A stretch of 64,000 bases of DNA from Opacimonas sp014872805 (GTDB lineage Bacteria; Pseudomonadota; Gammaproteobacteria; Enterobacterales; Alteromonadaceae). Made by a program: the position numbers and the translations under genes. Positions 53,149 through 62,684 of this stretch are shown here, in pieces. The notes under the pieces were generated by a model. It was given only the letters and a program-made list of their open reading frames with translations. It searched no databases and was not told where the DNA came from. Each line of letters starts with the position of its first letter. Position 1 is the stretch's first letter. The DNA is taken from assembly GCA_014872805.1 (NCBI GenBank), contig WKFN01000012.1, forward strand, positions 1 through 64,000, given 5' to 3'.

Positions 53149-55275
53149 TTATTCAGCGTCAGGTGCATCATCCTGTGGCGCTTCTTGAACTGGCTTCTCA
53201 ATGAGTTCCTTCATACTCAAACGCACCCGGTTCTGACGGTCAATTTCCATTACCTTAACTTGAACTTCTTGACCTTCGCTCAAATAATCAGTGACCTTAG
53301 CGACACGCTCGTGTGCAATTTGTGAAATGTGAACCAAGCCATCTTTACCAGGTAATACTTCAACAAACGCACCAAAATCTGCGATGCGAGCAACTTTACC
53401 GGTGTAGACCTTGCCGACTTCGATTTCTGCAGTTACTGCTTCGATACGTGCAATGGCAATATCTGCTTTGGCTTTTTCAGTGGCAAAAATCTTAATGGTG
53501 CCGTCATCTTCGATTTCGATATTTGTATCAGACTCTTCCGTAATCAAACGAATCGTTGCACCGCCTTTACCGATGACATCGCGAATTTTGTCAGATTCTA
53601 CTTTCATCGTATAAATACGTGGCGCAAATTCTGATAACTCTTCACGATGACCTTGGATTGCTTGGTCCATTACACCAAGAATGTGTAAACGAGCTTCTTT
53701 TGCTTGTTTTAATGCGATCTGCATGATCTCTTGAGTTATGCCTTCGATCTTAATGTCCATCTGTAGCGCGGTAACACCTTCTGCAGTACCGGCAACTTTA
53801 AAGTCCATGTCACCTAAATGATCCTCATCACCTAAGATATCCGACAATACGACGAAGTTATCATCTGATTTGACCAAGCCCATTGCAATACCCGCAACTG
53901 AAGCTTTAATTGGTACGCCCGCGTCCATTAACGCTAGAGAAGTACCACAAACAGATGCCATAGAAGATGAACCGTTTGACTCAGTGATTTCCGATACAAT
54001 GCGAACGACGTAAGGGAATTCTTCCATCGAAGGCATCACGGCTTGAATACCGCGTTTTGCCAAACGACCATGGCCAATTTCACGACGCTTAGGAGAGCCA
54101 ATCATACCCGTCTCACCAACGCAGTAAGGAGGGAAATTGTAATGCAGCATAAAGCGCGAGTTGGTGACTCCACCTAGCTCATCAATCATCTGGGCGTCAC
54201 GCTCAGTACCGAGCGTCGCAGCGACGATAGCTTGAGTTTCACCACGAGTAAACAATGCAGAACCATGCGTACGTGGTAACAAACCTGTTGCCACATCAAG
54301 TGCACGGATCATAGCCGGATCACGACCATCAATACGCGGCTCACCAGCGAGAATGCGTGAACGTACTACATCAGACTCTAGGTCATGTAATAGGTTAGAC
54401 ACTTCTTTTGCGTCCTGTGACTCATCTTCGGCAATAATTGCTTCTAGGGCTTTTGCCGTTACCGCTTCAACCGCAGCTTTGCGTTCTAGCTTATCTGAGA
54501 TTTGATATGCTGCTGTCATACCCTCTTTAGCAAGCTCTGCAACTTTATTTTTAAGTTCTGTGTTCTCGGCTTCTGGCTGCCAATCCCACTTCGGCGTATT
54601 TACTTTGGCTGCAAATTCATTAACGGCATTAATGACCGTTTGAGATTGTTCATGGCCAAATACAACCGCACCAAGCATTGTTTCTTCAGACAATACATCC
54701 GCTTCTGATTCAACCATTAGTACTGCAGATTGCGTACCAGCAACAACTAAATCAAGTTGGCTAGCTTCCATTTCTGAGGTGCGAGTATTTAAAATGTATT
54801 CACCGTTTTGATAACCAACACGTGCGGCACCAATTGGACCGTTAAATGGAATACCTGAGATAGCTAACGCCGCAGAGGTACCAATCATTGAAACTATGTC
54901 AGTTGGAATTTCTGGGTTAGCAGAAACAACGGTAATAACGACTTGAACTTCGTTTTTAAAACCTTCCGGAAAAAGTGGACGAATTGGGCGATCAATTAAA
55001 CGCGCAATCAACGTTTCACCTTCTGAGGGGCGGCCTTCACGTTTGAAAAAACCACCAGGGATCTTACCTGCTGCGTACGCTTTTTCCTGATAATTCACCG
55101 TTAATGGGAAGAAATCTTGGTCCGCTTTGGCTTCTTTTTTGCCAACAACGGTAACTAATACAGATGTATCATCCATGCTTGCCATAACCGCGGCAGTTGC
55201 TTGACGTGCAATCACGCCAGTTTCTAATGTCACAGTATGCTGTCCATACTGGAAAGAGGTAGTAATAGGAGTCAC
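53149..55275 (-). CDS. pnp: Polyribonucleotide nucleotidyltransferase (PNPase)
   Basis: 3'-5' phosphorolytic exoribonuclease of the degradosome, 708 residues. Two RNase PH domains are seen (GQHTVTLETGVIARQATAAV near 11-30; LFTRGETQAIVAATLGTERD near 342-361), the helical linker, a KH domain with VIGKGGATIRLITEES near 564-579 and an S1 domain (GKVYTGKVARIADFGAFVEV). It starts with GTG, with AAGGAT 7 bases upstream. Unusually, rpsO is not upstream; instead there is a 210-bp gap and a divergent unknown gene. Confidence 0.98.
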   Translation of the reverse strand: MTPITTSFQYGQHTVTLETGVIARQATAAVMASMDDTSVLVTVVGKKEAKADQDFFPLTVNYQEKAYAAGKIPGGFFKREGRPSEGETLIARLIDRPIRPLFPEGFKNEVQVVITVVSANPEIPTDIVSMIGTSAALAISGIPFNGPIGAARVGYQNGEYILNTRTSEMEASQLDLVVAGTQSAVLMVESEADVLSEETMLGAVVFGHEQSQTVINAVNEFAAKVNTPKWDWQPEAENTELKNKVAELAKEGMTAAYQISDKLERKAAVEAVTAKALEAIIAEDESQDAKEVSNLLHDLESDVVRSRILAGEPRIDGRDPAMIRALDVATGLLPRTHGSALFTRGETQAIVAATLGTERDAQMIDELGGVTNSRFMLHYNFPPYCVGETGMIGSPKRREIGHGRLAKRGIQAVMPSMEEFPYVVRIVSEITESNGSSSMASVCGTSLALMDAGVPIKASVAGIAMGLVKSDDNFVVLSDILGDEDHLGDMDFKVAGTAEGVTALQMDIKIEGITQEIMQIALKQAKEARLHILGVMDQAIQGHREELSEFAPRIYTMKVESDKIRDVIGKGGATIRLITEESDTNIEIEDDGTIKIFATEKAKADIAIARIEAVTAEIEVGKVYTGKVARIADFGAFVEVLPGKDGLVHISQIAHERVAKVTDYLSEGQEVQVKVMEIDRQNRVRLSMKELIEKPVQEAPQDDAPDAE

Positions 55276-55485
55276 TATGTATCCTTTTATATCTAAATGT
55301 CTATCTAAATTTGATTTTTTTGCTTTTTAACGCGCGCGTATTATATGAAACATTCTGGCAATAAGCCATGTTTAGGCATATAAAATACGAAAATTACTCG
55401 ATTAGGTAGGATATCTAGTACATAACACATAAGAATTAATCCCAAAGTGTTATTTCGGAATCACAATCATTAACCTATATTTAAC

Positions 55486-55911
55486 ATGATCATGAAAGTA
55501 CTCCCCCTAATGCAAGTAAGACCCAACATGATTTTATATCGTATAGAAGACTTTAAAAGTGCCCCGTCCTGGATTGAATATATCAGTTTATATGCGATCA
55601 ATAGTACATTCATTATCATTGCAACTTATGCGATTATGGGTAAGATCTCCGCGACATTAGGGTTCATTGCTTTTTTACTGTTTCTCATAGCCTCATACAT
55701 ATTTGCAACGATTAAACGCGTTCGCCAAGAGCGAGCTATTCAGTTTTACTGTGCATGTTTGAAAGAACTCAATGTAAATGAGTTAAAAAACCTGGCGCAA
55801 CGCTACCGGAGCACCGATCTAGAACTCACGATAATTAAGCAACAATTACATGTCCTGCAAACCCACCCTACTCCGTCAGAGCCACCTGTGACGCCCATTG
55901 TTAATGTCTAA
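55486..55911 (+). CDS. Hypothetical membrane protein, 141 residues
   Basis: Two adjacent hydrophobic segments (about 38-53 and 57-77) make a hairpin in the membrane, followed by a basic and helical C-terminal part that ends in a Pro/Thr/Val tail. The start is uncertain: M1, M3 and later Met codons are possible and none has a clear ribosome site. I recognise no family. It is first of three unrelated plus-strand genes standing where rpsO and its upstream genes are expected. Confidence 0.6.
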   Translation: MIMKVLPLMQVRPNMILYRIEDFKSAPSWIEYISLYAINSTFIIIATYAIMGKISATLGFIAFLLFLIASYIFATIKRVRQERAIQFYCACLKELNVNELKNLAQRYRSTDLELTIIKQQLHVLQTHPTPSEPPVTPIVNV

Positions 55912-56023
55912 TTTTTTTACACTACCACGCACAAGAAACAAAAATAAGCTTATAATTCAATAATTTAATAAGTGGTTTAAAAATTGCTACATCATTTTAG
56001 TCTATAGATGTAACGAGGCAATT

Positions 56024-56326
56024 ATGAACCGAATAAAAGACGCTACCAAACGTGTCAAGCTATACCATCAAACGTATCAAAAAGAAATGCATCTGCCACA
56101 GCTCGATACAACTTCAAGCAGTAAACTTAATGCTCTACTCGATAAAATCTATCGTTTTGAGCATCGTTGTACGATGAAAAAAATTAAATACTCAGAGCCA
56201 GTCTGCATAGAATTTCGTGGTGCAATTGCTGACTTGATGTTGTTACTCGATGATTTTGACTTACAACAAGCGATAGCTAATCGCAATAATGAGGACCAAC
56301 ACAAGGACATTGATAGTGTTGCTTAA
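56024..56326 (+). CDS. Hypothetical protein, 100 residues
   Basis: A soluble, basic and helix-rich small protein beginning MNRIKDATKRVKLYHQTYQK, with an acidic LMLLLDDFDLQQAI stretch near 71-84. The ribosome site GAGG is 7-8 bases before the ATG. No membrane span, no signal peptide and no recognised domain. A weak hairpin with a T-run follows the stop. Confidence 0.6.
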   Translation: MNRIKDATKRVKLYHQTYQKEMHLPQLDTTSSSKLNALLDKIYRFEHRCTMKKIKYSEPVCIEFRGAIADLMLLLDDFDLQQAIANRNNEDQHKDIDSVA

Positions 56327-56331
56327 CGGCA

Positions 56332-56355
56332 ACACCTTTGGTGTCGGCATTTTTT
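56332..56355 (+). terminator. Weak terminator after the 100-residue hypothetical gene
   Basis: ACACC pairs with GGTGT around a 3-base loop, followed a few bases later by six T. The stem is short, so this is tentative. Confidence 0.4.
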
Positions 56356-56462
56356 ACAAATTCCTAAATATCCATATATATTTTATATTTATTTCAATAA
56401 CATACACCTCTGGCACTGCTTTTGCAAATTCTTCAGTATTATCGAATTAAACCGGATTAAAC

Positions 56463-57050
56463 ATGTCACTTGCAATTATTACCTTGCTAGTTTTACTCAC
56501 ATTGTATGCCATTTATTTTTATGACAAACGATATAACAACAGTAAAAAACATCTCAGATTAAAACAGTATTTAAAGCAAGAAAGTGCCAATAATGGTACT
56601 AATGAAACATTCCAATCATTTTCTGATAAAGAACCCATACTTAAAGAGATCAAAGAAAATGGCGCTTTAATTTTTGAAGAACACAAACTAAGAGGCATTT
56701 TGGATGGGAAATATTACTGGGAACTACGTAGCAATAAATACAAAAAAAAGGGATACATTGGACTGATCATAAAAGGCTCAAAAGCGATTGCTGGAGTAGC
56801 CAAAATCGCTGCCTACCATGGTCCCCTTAGCAAAGAAGAGCTAATAGATAACAAAGACAAGCATGGTGTTTTGCTTAAACAGATCAACCAATCTGATTTC
56901 AAACACAATATTGCAATTGAGTTAGCTGAGATTATCCGATTTGAGCAACCCATCCCTTATGAACACAAGCCTGGAGCCGTGATGTGGGTGAAGATTGGCG
57001 AGCAAGATGACGTCATGCAGGCATTGACAAAAACATTATCAAATTACTAA
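56463..57050 (+). CDS. Hypothetical membrane-anchored protein, 195 residues
   Basis: The N-terminus is a single membrane span (MSLAIITLLVLLTLYAIYFY) followed by a basic stretch (DKRYNNSKKHLRLKQ). The cytosolic part of about 150 residues is charged and AT-rich in codon use, with many Lys, Asn and Ile. No domain is recognised. A strong bidirectional terminator closes it. Last of the three orphan genes between pnp and tRNA-Leu. Confidence 0.65.
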   Translation: MSLAIITLLVLLTLYAIYFYDKRYNNSKKHLRLKQYLKQESANNGTNETFQSFSDKEPILKEIKENGALIFEEHKLRGILDGKYYWELRSNKYKKKGYIGLIIKGSKAIAGVAKIAAYHGPLSKEELIDNKDKHGVLLKQINQSDFKHNIAIELAEIIRFEQPIPYEHKPGAVMWVKIGEQDDVMQALTKTLSNY

Positions 57051-57053
57051 AAA

Positions 57054-57081
57054 CAAAAAACGAGCAATCGCTCGTTTTTTT
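57054..57081. terminator. Bidirectional terminator between the orphan gene and tRNA-Leu
   Basis: AAAAAACGAGC pairs with GCTCGTTTTTT around an AATC loop. There is a T-run on each strand, so it can end both the plus-strand orphan gene and the minus-strand tRNA transcript. Confidence 0.88.
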
Positions 57082-57084
57082 AAT

Positions 57085-57170
57085 TGGTGCGGAAAGCGGG
57101 ACTTGAACCCGCACGAGCATAGCTCACCACCCCCTCAAGATGGCGTGTCTACCAATTCCACCACTTCCGC
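57085..57170 (-). tRNA. tRNA-Leu (anticodon GAG)
   Basis: An 86-nt class II tRNA with encoded CCA at the 3' end (57085-57087). The acceptor arms GCGGAAG and CTTTCCGC pair. The anticodon loop is TTGAGGG with GAG at 57134-57136. A long variable arm (GAGC-TAT-GCTC) and T-arm with TTCAAGT are present. It lies 15 bp after secG, as in E. coli secG-leuU, and reads CUC/CUU codons. Confidence 0.97.
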
Positions 57171-57185
57171 ATAAATTGACATTAA

Positions 57186-57602
57186 TTATTTACCAGGTTT
57201 ATCGCCTGAATCTTTTTTATCATCTTCGATAGATGAGGCCGGTACATCAGACGCTGGAACAGACTGTTGCACAGGCAAATCAGAAACAGGCACATCAGAA
57301 TTAGCTGGCATTACTGGTGCAGTTGAAACAGGAACTTCGATGTTTTCAAATTCATCAACTGCTTTTTCTGAGCCCGCTGTTAGATTACCAAGTAACAAGC
57401 AAATCACAAAGAAAAATGTTGCTAAGATGGCTGTTGTTCTAGTTAAAAAATTACCTGAACCTGACGAACCAAATACGGTGTTAGAACCGCCGCCACCAAA
57501 AGATGCCCCCATATCAGCACCCTTGCCTTGTTGGATAAGGACTAAACCGATTAAGCCCAGTGCGACAATCAAGTAAGCAACAATCAATACTTCTTGTAAC
57601 AT
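57186..57602 (-). CDS. secG: Protein translocase subunit SecG
   Basis: Auxiliary subunit of the SecYEG channel in the inner membrane, 138 residues. The first span (VLIVAYLIVALGLIGLVLIQ, 5-24) is followed by the family's QQGKGADMGASFGGG and TVFGSSGSGNFLTR, then a second span near 57-75. The C-terminal tail, rich in Val, Pro, Ser and Asp, is longer than in many homologues. The ribosome site is AGAGGT. It lies 8 bp after tpiA. Confidence 0.95.
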   Translation of the reverse strand: MLQEVLIVAYLIVALGLIGLVLIQQGKGADMGASFGGGGSNTVFGSSGSGNFLTRTTAILATFFFVICLLLGNLTAGSEKAVDEFENIEVPVSTAPVMPANSDVPVSDLPVQQSVPASDVPASSIEDDKKDSGDKPGK

Positions 57603-57610
57603 ATAAACCT

Positions 57611-58351
57611 CTATTTATTTGCAGCTTTGCAAATGTTTATAAATTCTTCTAATTGAAGGCTTGCTCCACCAACAAGACCACCGTCTATATCCAGTTGAGC
57701 AAACAACTCTGGCGCAGTTGATGCATTCACACTGCCCCCATATAAAATTTTTAATGACGCGGCAACTGCCTGATCATGTTTTGCAAACCACGCTCGAATA
57801 AACGCATGTACCTCTTGCGCTTGAGCAGGCGTCGCAGTTTCACCAGTACCGATTGCCCATATTGGCTCGTATGCAACAATTGCGTTACCAAATCCTACAA
57901 TACCAACTGTATCAAGTACCGCTTGCAACTGCGCTTCTAAAAAGGCAAATAAATTACCGGCTTGTCGGGTTTCTAACGATTCTCCAACACATAATATCGG
58001 AGTCAAACCAGCATCTTGAGCTCTAGCAAATTTTGCTGCAACAAGGTTATTGTCTTCAGCAAACATCTCTCTGCGTTCAGAATGGCCGACAATCACATAC
58101 TGCGCACCAACACTTGCAAGTTGCTCACTAGATATTTCACCCGTAAAAGCTCCAGACGCTCTAGATGCCAAATTCTGACCACCTAATCCGAGGTCAGATT
58201 GGAACAAGGGTAAAAATACAGCAGGAGGGCAGATTACGATATCAACTTCAGATAGATTCACATTGCCTAAACCTTGGTCAAAAGTTGTTACCAGGCTAGG
58301 ATCACCATTGAGTTTCCAATTACCAGCAACTAACTTGCGTCGTTGAATCAT
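57611..58351 (-). CDS. tpiA: Triosephosphate isomerase
   Basis: Interconverts dihydroxyacetone phosphate and glyceraldehyde 3-phosphate, 246 residues. The start is MIQRRKLVAGNWKLNG, with a GGAAG ribosome site 8 bases upstream; a start 18 bases earlier has no such site. Catalytic Lys is in NWKLNG, His in IVGHSERREMF near 90-100, and Glu in VAYEPIWAIGTG near 162-173. The phosphate loop is LYGGSV near 206-211. Co-directional with glmM upstream and secG downstream. Confidence 0.97.
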   Translation of the reverse strand: MIQRRKLVAGNWKLNGDPSLVTTFDQGLGNVNLSEVDIVICPPAVFLPLFQSDLGLGGQNLASRASGAFTGEISSEQLASVGAQYVIVGHSERREMFAEDNNLVAAKFARAQDAGLTPILCVGESLETRQAGNLFAFLEAQLQAVLDTVGIVGFGNAIVAYEPIWAIGTGETATPAQAQEVHAFIRAWFAKHDQAVAASLKILYGGSVNASTAPELFAQLDIDGGLVGGASLQLEEFINICKAANK

Positions 58352-58434
58352 CGTTTGTCTTCCATGCAAGTGTACTTAAGCGCGAGATGATACCCAAGCC
58401 TACTGATTTATACAAGAACAAAATACAGAAATGC

Positions 58435-59781
58435 CTATGCTTTGCTCACTTCTTCAACTACTGCGGCGATTTGCTGAGCATTTTGTTGCGCAACATTATC
58501 ATCTTCAGCTTCAACCATCACTCGAATAAGTGGTTCTGTACCGCTCTTGCGCAATAATACCCGCCCTGTGTCGCCCATCGCCTGTTCCGCCGAAGCAATA
58601 GCATCTTGAACAGTTGAGTTAGAGATAAAGTCTTGCGAATCATCGCTGTAGCGAACATTTATGAGTGTTTGTGGGAACTTTTTCATACCGCTGGCCAAAG
58701 CATGTAAGCTCATATCATTACGCAGCATCGCAGTAATAACTTGTAATCCTGCCACAATGCCATCACCGGTTGACGTAGCTGCTAAATTAAGGATATGACC
58801 TGAACCTTCACCACCAATTAGCCAGCCATTTTCTTGCAATAATTCCATGACATAACGATCGCCCACTTTACTGCGTTTAAATGGGATACCTAATTGCTCA
58901 AGTGCAAGCTCTAAACCTAAATTGGACATTTGTGTACCAACGACCCCGCCACTTAGGCGACCAGACTTTAATGCATCTCGAGCGATAATAAATAATATTT
59001 GGTCACCATCAATAACATTGCCCTTGTGATCAACAAGCATAATACGGTCGCCGTCACCATCCAAAGCAAAGCCCAGATCTGCTCCGTGTTCGAGAACTGC
59101 TTCAGCACACGCTTTCATAGAGGTTGCACCAACCTTATGGTTAATATTGGTTCCGTTTGGTGATGTGCCTATGGTGATGACATCAGCGCCTAATTCACTC
59201 AGTACATTGGGAGCGATGTGGTACGTTGCACCATGTGCACAATCCACAACGATCTTCATCCCTGTGAGCGATAATTCAGAAGGGAATGTCCCTTTACAAA
59301 ACTCAATATAACGACCAGCGGCATCGTCAATCCGAACCGCTTTACCAAACTTATCAGCAGCTACACATTCCATTGGTTGATCGAGCATAGCTTCAATTGC
59401 TAACTCAACATCATCGTCTAGTTTAAAACCATTGGCTGAGAAAAACTTAATCCCATTGTCATAATAAGGATTATGAGATGCACTGATCACTATGCCTGCT
59501 TCAGAACGAAATGTCTTGGTCAAATAGGCAATCGCTGGCGTGGGCATCGGTCCTAATAAACCTACATTTAACCCTGCTGCAGACAAACCTGCTTCTAATG
59601 CGGATTCTAGCATATATCCAGAAAGGCGTGTGTCTTTGCCAATTAACACCTTGTTAGTACCCTTGCCGGCAAGTACCTTTCCGGCTGCCCAGCCTAATTT
59701 TGTAATGAACTCTGGGTTGATGGCTGACTCACCGACACGACCTCGAATGCCGTCCGTGCCAAAATATTTGCGTTGACTCAT
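58435..59781 (-). CDS. glmM: Phosphoglucosamine mutase
   Basis: Converts glucosamine 6-phosphate to glucosamine 1-phosphate for peptidoglycan and lipopolysaccharide. It has 448 residues. It begins RKYFGTDGIRGRVGE, with phosphoserine motif VISASHNPYYDNGIKFF near 97-113, Mg loop LDGDGDRIMLVD near 238-249 and phosphate-binding RKSGTEPLIRVMVE near 409-422. It follows folP by 26 bp. Confidence 0.98.
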   Translation of the reverse strand: MSQRKYFGTDGIRGRVGESAINPEFITKLGWAAGKVLAGKGTNKVLIGKDTRLSGYMLESALEAGLSAAGLNVGLLGPMPTPAIAYLTKTFRSEAGIVISASHNPYYDNGIKFFSANGFKLDDDVELAIEAMLDQPMECVAADKFGKAVRIDDAAGRYIEFCKGTFPSELSLTGMKIVVDCAHGATYHIAPNVLSELGADVITIGTSPNGTNINHKVGATSMKACAEAVLEHGADLGFALDGDGDRIMLVDHKGNVIDGDQILFIIARDALKSGRLSGGVVGTQMSNLGLELALEQLGIPFKRSKVGDRYVMELLQENGWLIGGEGSGHILNLAATSTGDGIVAGLQVITAMLRNDMSLHALASGMKKFPQTLINVRYSDDSQDFISNSTVQDAIASAEQAMGDTGRVLLRKSGTEPLIRVMVEAEDDNVAQQNAQQIAAVVEEVSKA

Positions 59782-59807
59782 TAACGTTTACTTCCCTTTG
59801 AGAATAA

Positions 59808-60632
59808 TTATTCGACTGAATTAGTCTGATTGAAAATAGTGACCAAATCGACTGTCTCGGCCACATCATGAACACGAAGAATGCTAGCTCCTTTAACGCA
59901 CGCTAACATAGCACATGCCAAGCTTCCTGCCAAACGCTCAGGCGTGTCACGGTCCAATAATTTGCCAATCATAGATTTGCGTGACATGCCGGCTAGAACA
60001 GGCACATTGAGATATTGGAACTTATTGAGATGTTTCAGTAATTGATAATTGTGTTCAAGAGTCTTACCAAAACCAAATCCAGGATCGACTATAATCTGAT
60101 CTGTTGCAATACCGGCTGCCACACATGCATTAATACGCTGTAACAAAAAGTCATATACGTCACCTACTACTGAGGTATACGTTGGGTTATCTTGCATCGT
60201 TCTGGGCTCGCCTTGCATGTGCATTAAACACACTGGAACCTGAAGTGAGGCTGCCGTTGCAAGAGCCTCGGGTTGTTGTAGCGCACACACATCGTTGATC
60301 ATGTCTGCACCAGCATTTACTGCAGCATACATGACTTCAGCCTTATTTGTGTCAATCGAAATAACGCCATCAAACTCTTTACGTAATTCTTGAATAACGG
60401 GAACGACTCTGTTTATCTCATCTTCTGCCGAAACAGGCTTTGCTCCAGGACGAGTCGACTCACCGCCAACATCGATCATTTTTGCGCCATCAGCAATCAT
60501 TTGACGAGCTTGTTTTAGTGCAGTTTCCACTGAATCAAACTGCCCTCCGTCAGAGAATGAGTCAGGAGTGATGTTTAAGATCCCCATTACTATTGGAGTA
60601 TGAAAGTTGTGAGAAACTTGAGAAAAGTTCAT
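59808..60632 (-). CDS. folP: Dihydropteroate synthase
   Basis: Makes dihydropteroate from pterin pyrophosphate and p-aminobenzoate in folate synthesis. I use the ATG at 60630-60632 (MNFSQVSHNFHTPIVMG), with AGGGAT upstream, giving 274 residues. Motifs: GILNITPDSFSDGG near 17-30, DVGGESTRPGA near 54-64, ISIDTNKAEVM and DPGFGFGKT near 184-192. All active-site loops are intact. Between ftsH and glmM as in E. coli. Confidence 0.97.
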   Translation of the reverse strand: MNFSQVSHNFHTPIVMGILNITPDSFSDGGQFDSVETALKQARQMIADGAKMIDVGGESTRPGAKPVSAEDEINRVVPVIQELRKEFDGVISIDTNKAEVMYAAVNAGADMINDVCALQQPEALATAASLQVPVCLMHMQGEPRTMQDNPTYTSVVGDVYDFLLQRINACVAAGIATDQIIVDPGFGFGKTLEHNYQLLKHLNKFQYLNVPVLAGMSRKSMIGKLLDRDTPERLAGSLACAMLACVKGASILRVHDVAETVDLVTIFNQTNSVE

Positions 60633-60653
60633 TGCGATATCCCTATTAAGCAC

Positions 60654-60678
60654 AAAACGCCGGCTTAGCCGGCGTTTT
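60654..60678 (-). terminator. Hairpin between ftsH and folP (partial terminator)
   Basis: AACGCCGGC pairs perfectly with GCCGGCGTT around a 3-base loop and is followed on the minus strand by a few T. The hairpin starts 19 bp after the ftsH stop and overlaps the region just upstream of folP, so it may lower readthrough into folP-glmM. Confidence 0.65.
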
Positions 60679-60694
60679 AATAAAGTATTACACG

Positions 60695-62617
60695 TTAGTG
60701 AGGTAAGTCACCTGGTTTACCTACTGGTTCGTCATCACCTTTGTTATCTAAAGTAGTCGTGCCACCATCATTGTTATCAGGTTTGTTATCACGACGTTCC
60801 CAATCCGCTGGTGGACGCACATCAACACGTGCCATCAAGTCATCAATTTGCAATGCATCAATGGTTTCATACTTCATTAACGCATCTTTCATCGTATGCA
60901 AAATATCCTCATTATCTTTAAGAATTTGTTCCGCGCGTTCGTAGTTCCGATCCAAAATCTTTTTGATTTCAGCATCAATTGCTTTGGCGGTATCATCCGA
61001 CATAGAAGAAGATTTCGATGCAGAACGGCCAAGGAATACTTCACCTTCTTCTTCTGCGAATAACTGCGGACCCATTACTTCGGAAAGTCCCCATTGCGTA
61101 ACCATCTTGCGAGCAATGTCGGTGGCACGCTCAATATCATTAGACGCACCAGTTGTGACTTTTTCGTCACCATAAATAATGGCTTCTGCAAGACGACCAC
61201 CATACAAAGACGAAATCATGCTCTCTAAGTGTTGCTTTGAGTGTGATACACGATCTTTTTCAGGCAAGTACATCGTCACACCTAGCGCACGCCCACGAGG
61301 AATAATAGATACTTTATAAACTGGATCATGTTCGGGCACGATGCGACCAACGATAGCGTGCCCCGCTTCGTGATAAGCAGTCATTTCTTTTTCTGATTCA
61401 GACATCACCATCGTCTTGCGCTCAGCGCCCATCATAATTTTGTCTTTAGCTTTCTCAAACTGCTCCATATGCACTAGGCGACTGTTTGAGCGGGCTGCAA
61501 ATAATGCGGCTTCGTTCACTAGGTTTGCTAGATCTGCACCAGAAAAACCCGGCGTACCACGAGCAATCACTGCTGGTTCCACATCATCCCCAATTGGGAC
61601 TTTGCGCATATGCACCTTAAGAATGTGCTCACGACCGCGAATATCAGGCAACCCCACAACGACTTGACGGTCAAAACGACCAGGACGCAATAACGCAGGG
61701 TCTAAGACATCTGGACGGTTCGTCGCAGCAATTACAATAATACCTTCGTGCCCTTCGAAACCATCCATTTCGACAAGCATTTGGTTTAGAGTTTGTTCAC
61801 GTTCATCGTGACCACCGCCAAGACCAGCACCACGCTGGCGTCCCACTGCGTCGATCTCATCGATAAAGATGATACAAGGTGCAGACTTCTTAGCCTGTTC
61901 AAACATGTCACGAACACGCGATGCACCCACACCGACAAACATTTCGACAAAGTCAGAACCGGAAATGGTAAAAAACGGAACTTTTGCCTCACCGGCAATC
62001 GCTTTAGCAAGTAGTGTTTTACCTGTGCCAGGAGGACCAACCATCAACACGCCTTTAGGGATTTTTCCACCTAACTTCTGAAACTTTGAAGGATCTCTTA
62101 AAAAATCCACTAGTTCTGAAACTTCTTCTTTGGCTTCATCACACCCGGCTACGTCAGCAAAGGTCGTTTTAATCTGATCTTCTGAAAGTAAGCGAGCTTT
62201 GGACTTACCAAAAGACATTGCCCCACGGCCACCACCGCCTTGCATTTGTCGCATGAAGAAAATCCACACACCAATCAGCAACAACATTGGGAACCATGAA
62301 ATAAAAATAGAAGTCAATAAAGATTGCTCTTGAGGAGGTTCTCCTAATATTTTCACGTCTTGTTTGACTAAATCAGAAACAAGTTGATCATCAAAATACG
62401 GAATATAGGTGACAAATGTCTCACCTGTGCGCTTGGTGCCACGGATTTCGTTCTTGGAAGAATCAATTCTGACCTCTCGGATCATCCCTTGATTGGCTTC
62501 TTTCAAAAACGTCGTGTAGTCGGTTTGTGGGCGCGCGTTCTCGCCCGGAGAAAAGTTATCAAAAACAGCCATCAGCACCACTGCTATGACCAACCATAAA
62601 ATTAGATTTTTCGCCAT
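60695..62617 (-). CDS. ftsH: ATP-dependent zinc metalloprotease FtsH
   Basis: Membrane-bound AAA+ protease that degrades LpxC, sigma-32 and damaged membrane proteins. I use the ATG at 62615-62617 (MAKNLILWLVIAVVLM), which matches E. coli; a TTG nine bases upstream is an alternative. The protein has 640 residues. There are two spans near 5-20 and 97-117, Walker A VGPPGTGKTLLAKA near 192-205, Walker B IIFIDEID, and zinc site YHEAGHAIVG near 413-422. A hydrophilic Asp/Gly-rich tail closes it. rlmE lies upstream. Confidence 0.98.
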   Translation of the reverse strand: MAKNLILWLVIAVVLMAVFDNFSPGENARPQTDYTTFLKEANQGMIREVRIDSSKNEIRGTKRTGETFVTYIPYFDDQLVSDLVKQDVKILGEPPQEQSLLTSIFISWFPMLLLIGVWIFFMRQMQGGGGRGAMSFGKSKARLLSEDQIKTTFADVAGCDEAKEEVSELVDFLRDPSKFQKLGGKIPKGVLMVGPPGTGKTLLAKAIAGEAKVPFFTISGSDFVEMFVGVGASRVRDMFEQAKKSAPCIIFIDEIDAVGRQRGAGLGGGHDEREQTLNQMLVEMDGFEGHEGIIVIAATNRPDVLDPALLRPGRFDRQVVVGLPDIRGREHILKVHMRKVPIGDDVEPAVIARGTPGFSGADLANLVNEAALFAARSNSRLVHMEQFEKAKDKIMMGAERKTMVMSESEKEMTAYHEAGHAIVGRIVPEHDPVYKVSIIPRGRALGVTMYLPEKDRVSHSKQHLESMISSLYGGRLAEAIIYGDEKVTTGASNDIERATDIARKMVTQWGLSEVMGPQLFAEEEGEVFLGRSASKSSSMSDDTAKAIDAEIKKILDRNYERAEQILKDNEDILHTMKDALMKYETIDALQIDDLMARVDVRPPADWERRDNKPDNNDGGTTTLDNKGDDEPVGKPGDLPH

Positions 62618-62684
62618 GTCACTCAACGTGTTTAACCTCTTGTCAAAACTAGCCGATTAAAAATTCAGCCATAGTATAAGACTA

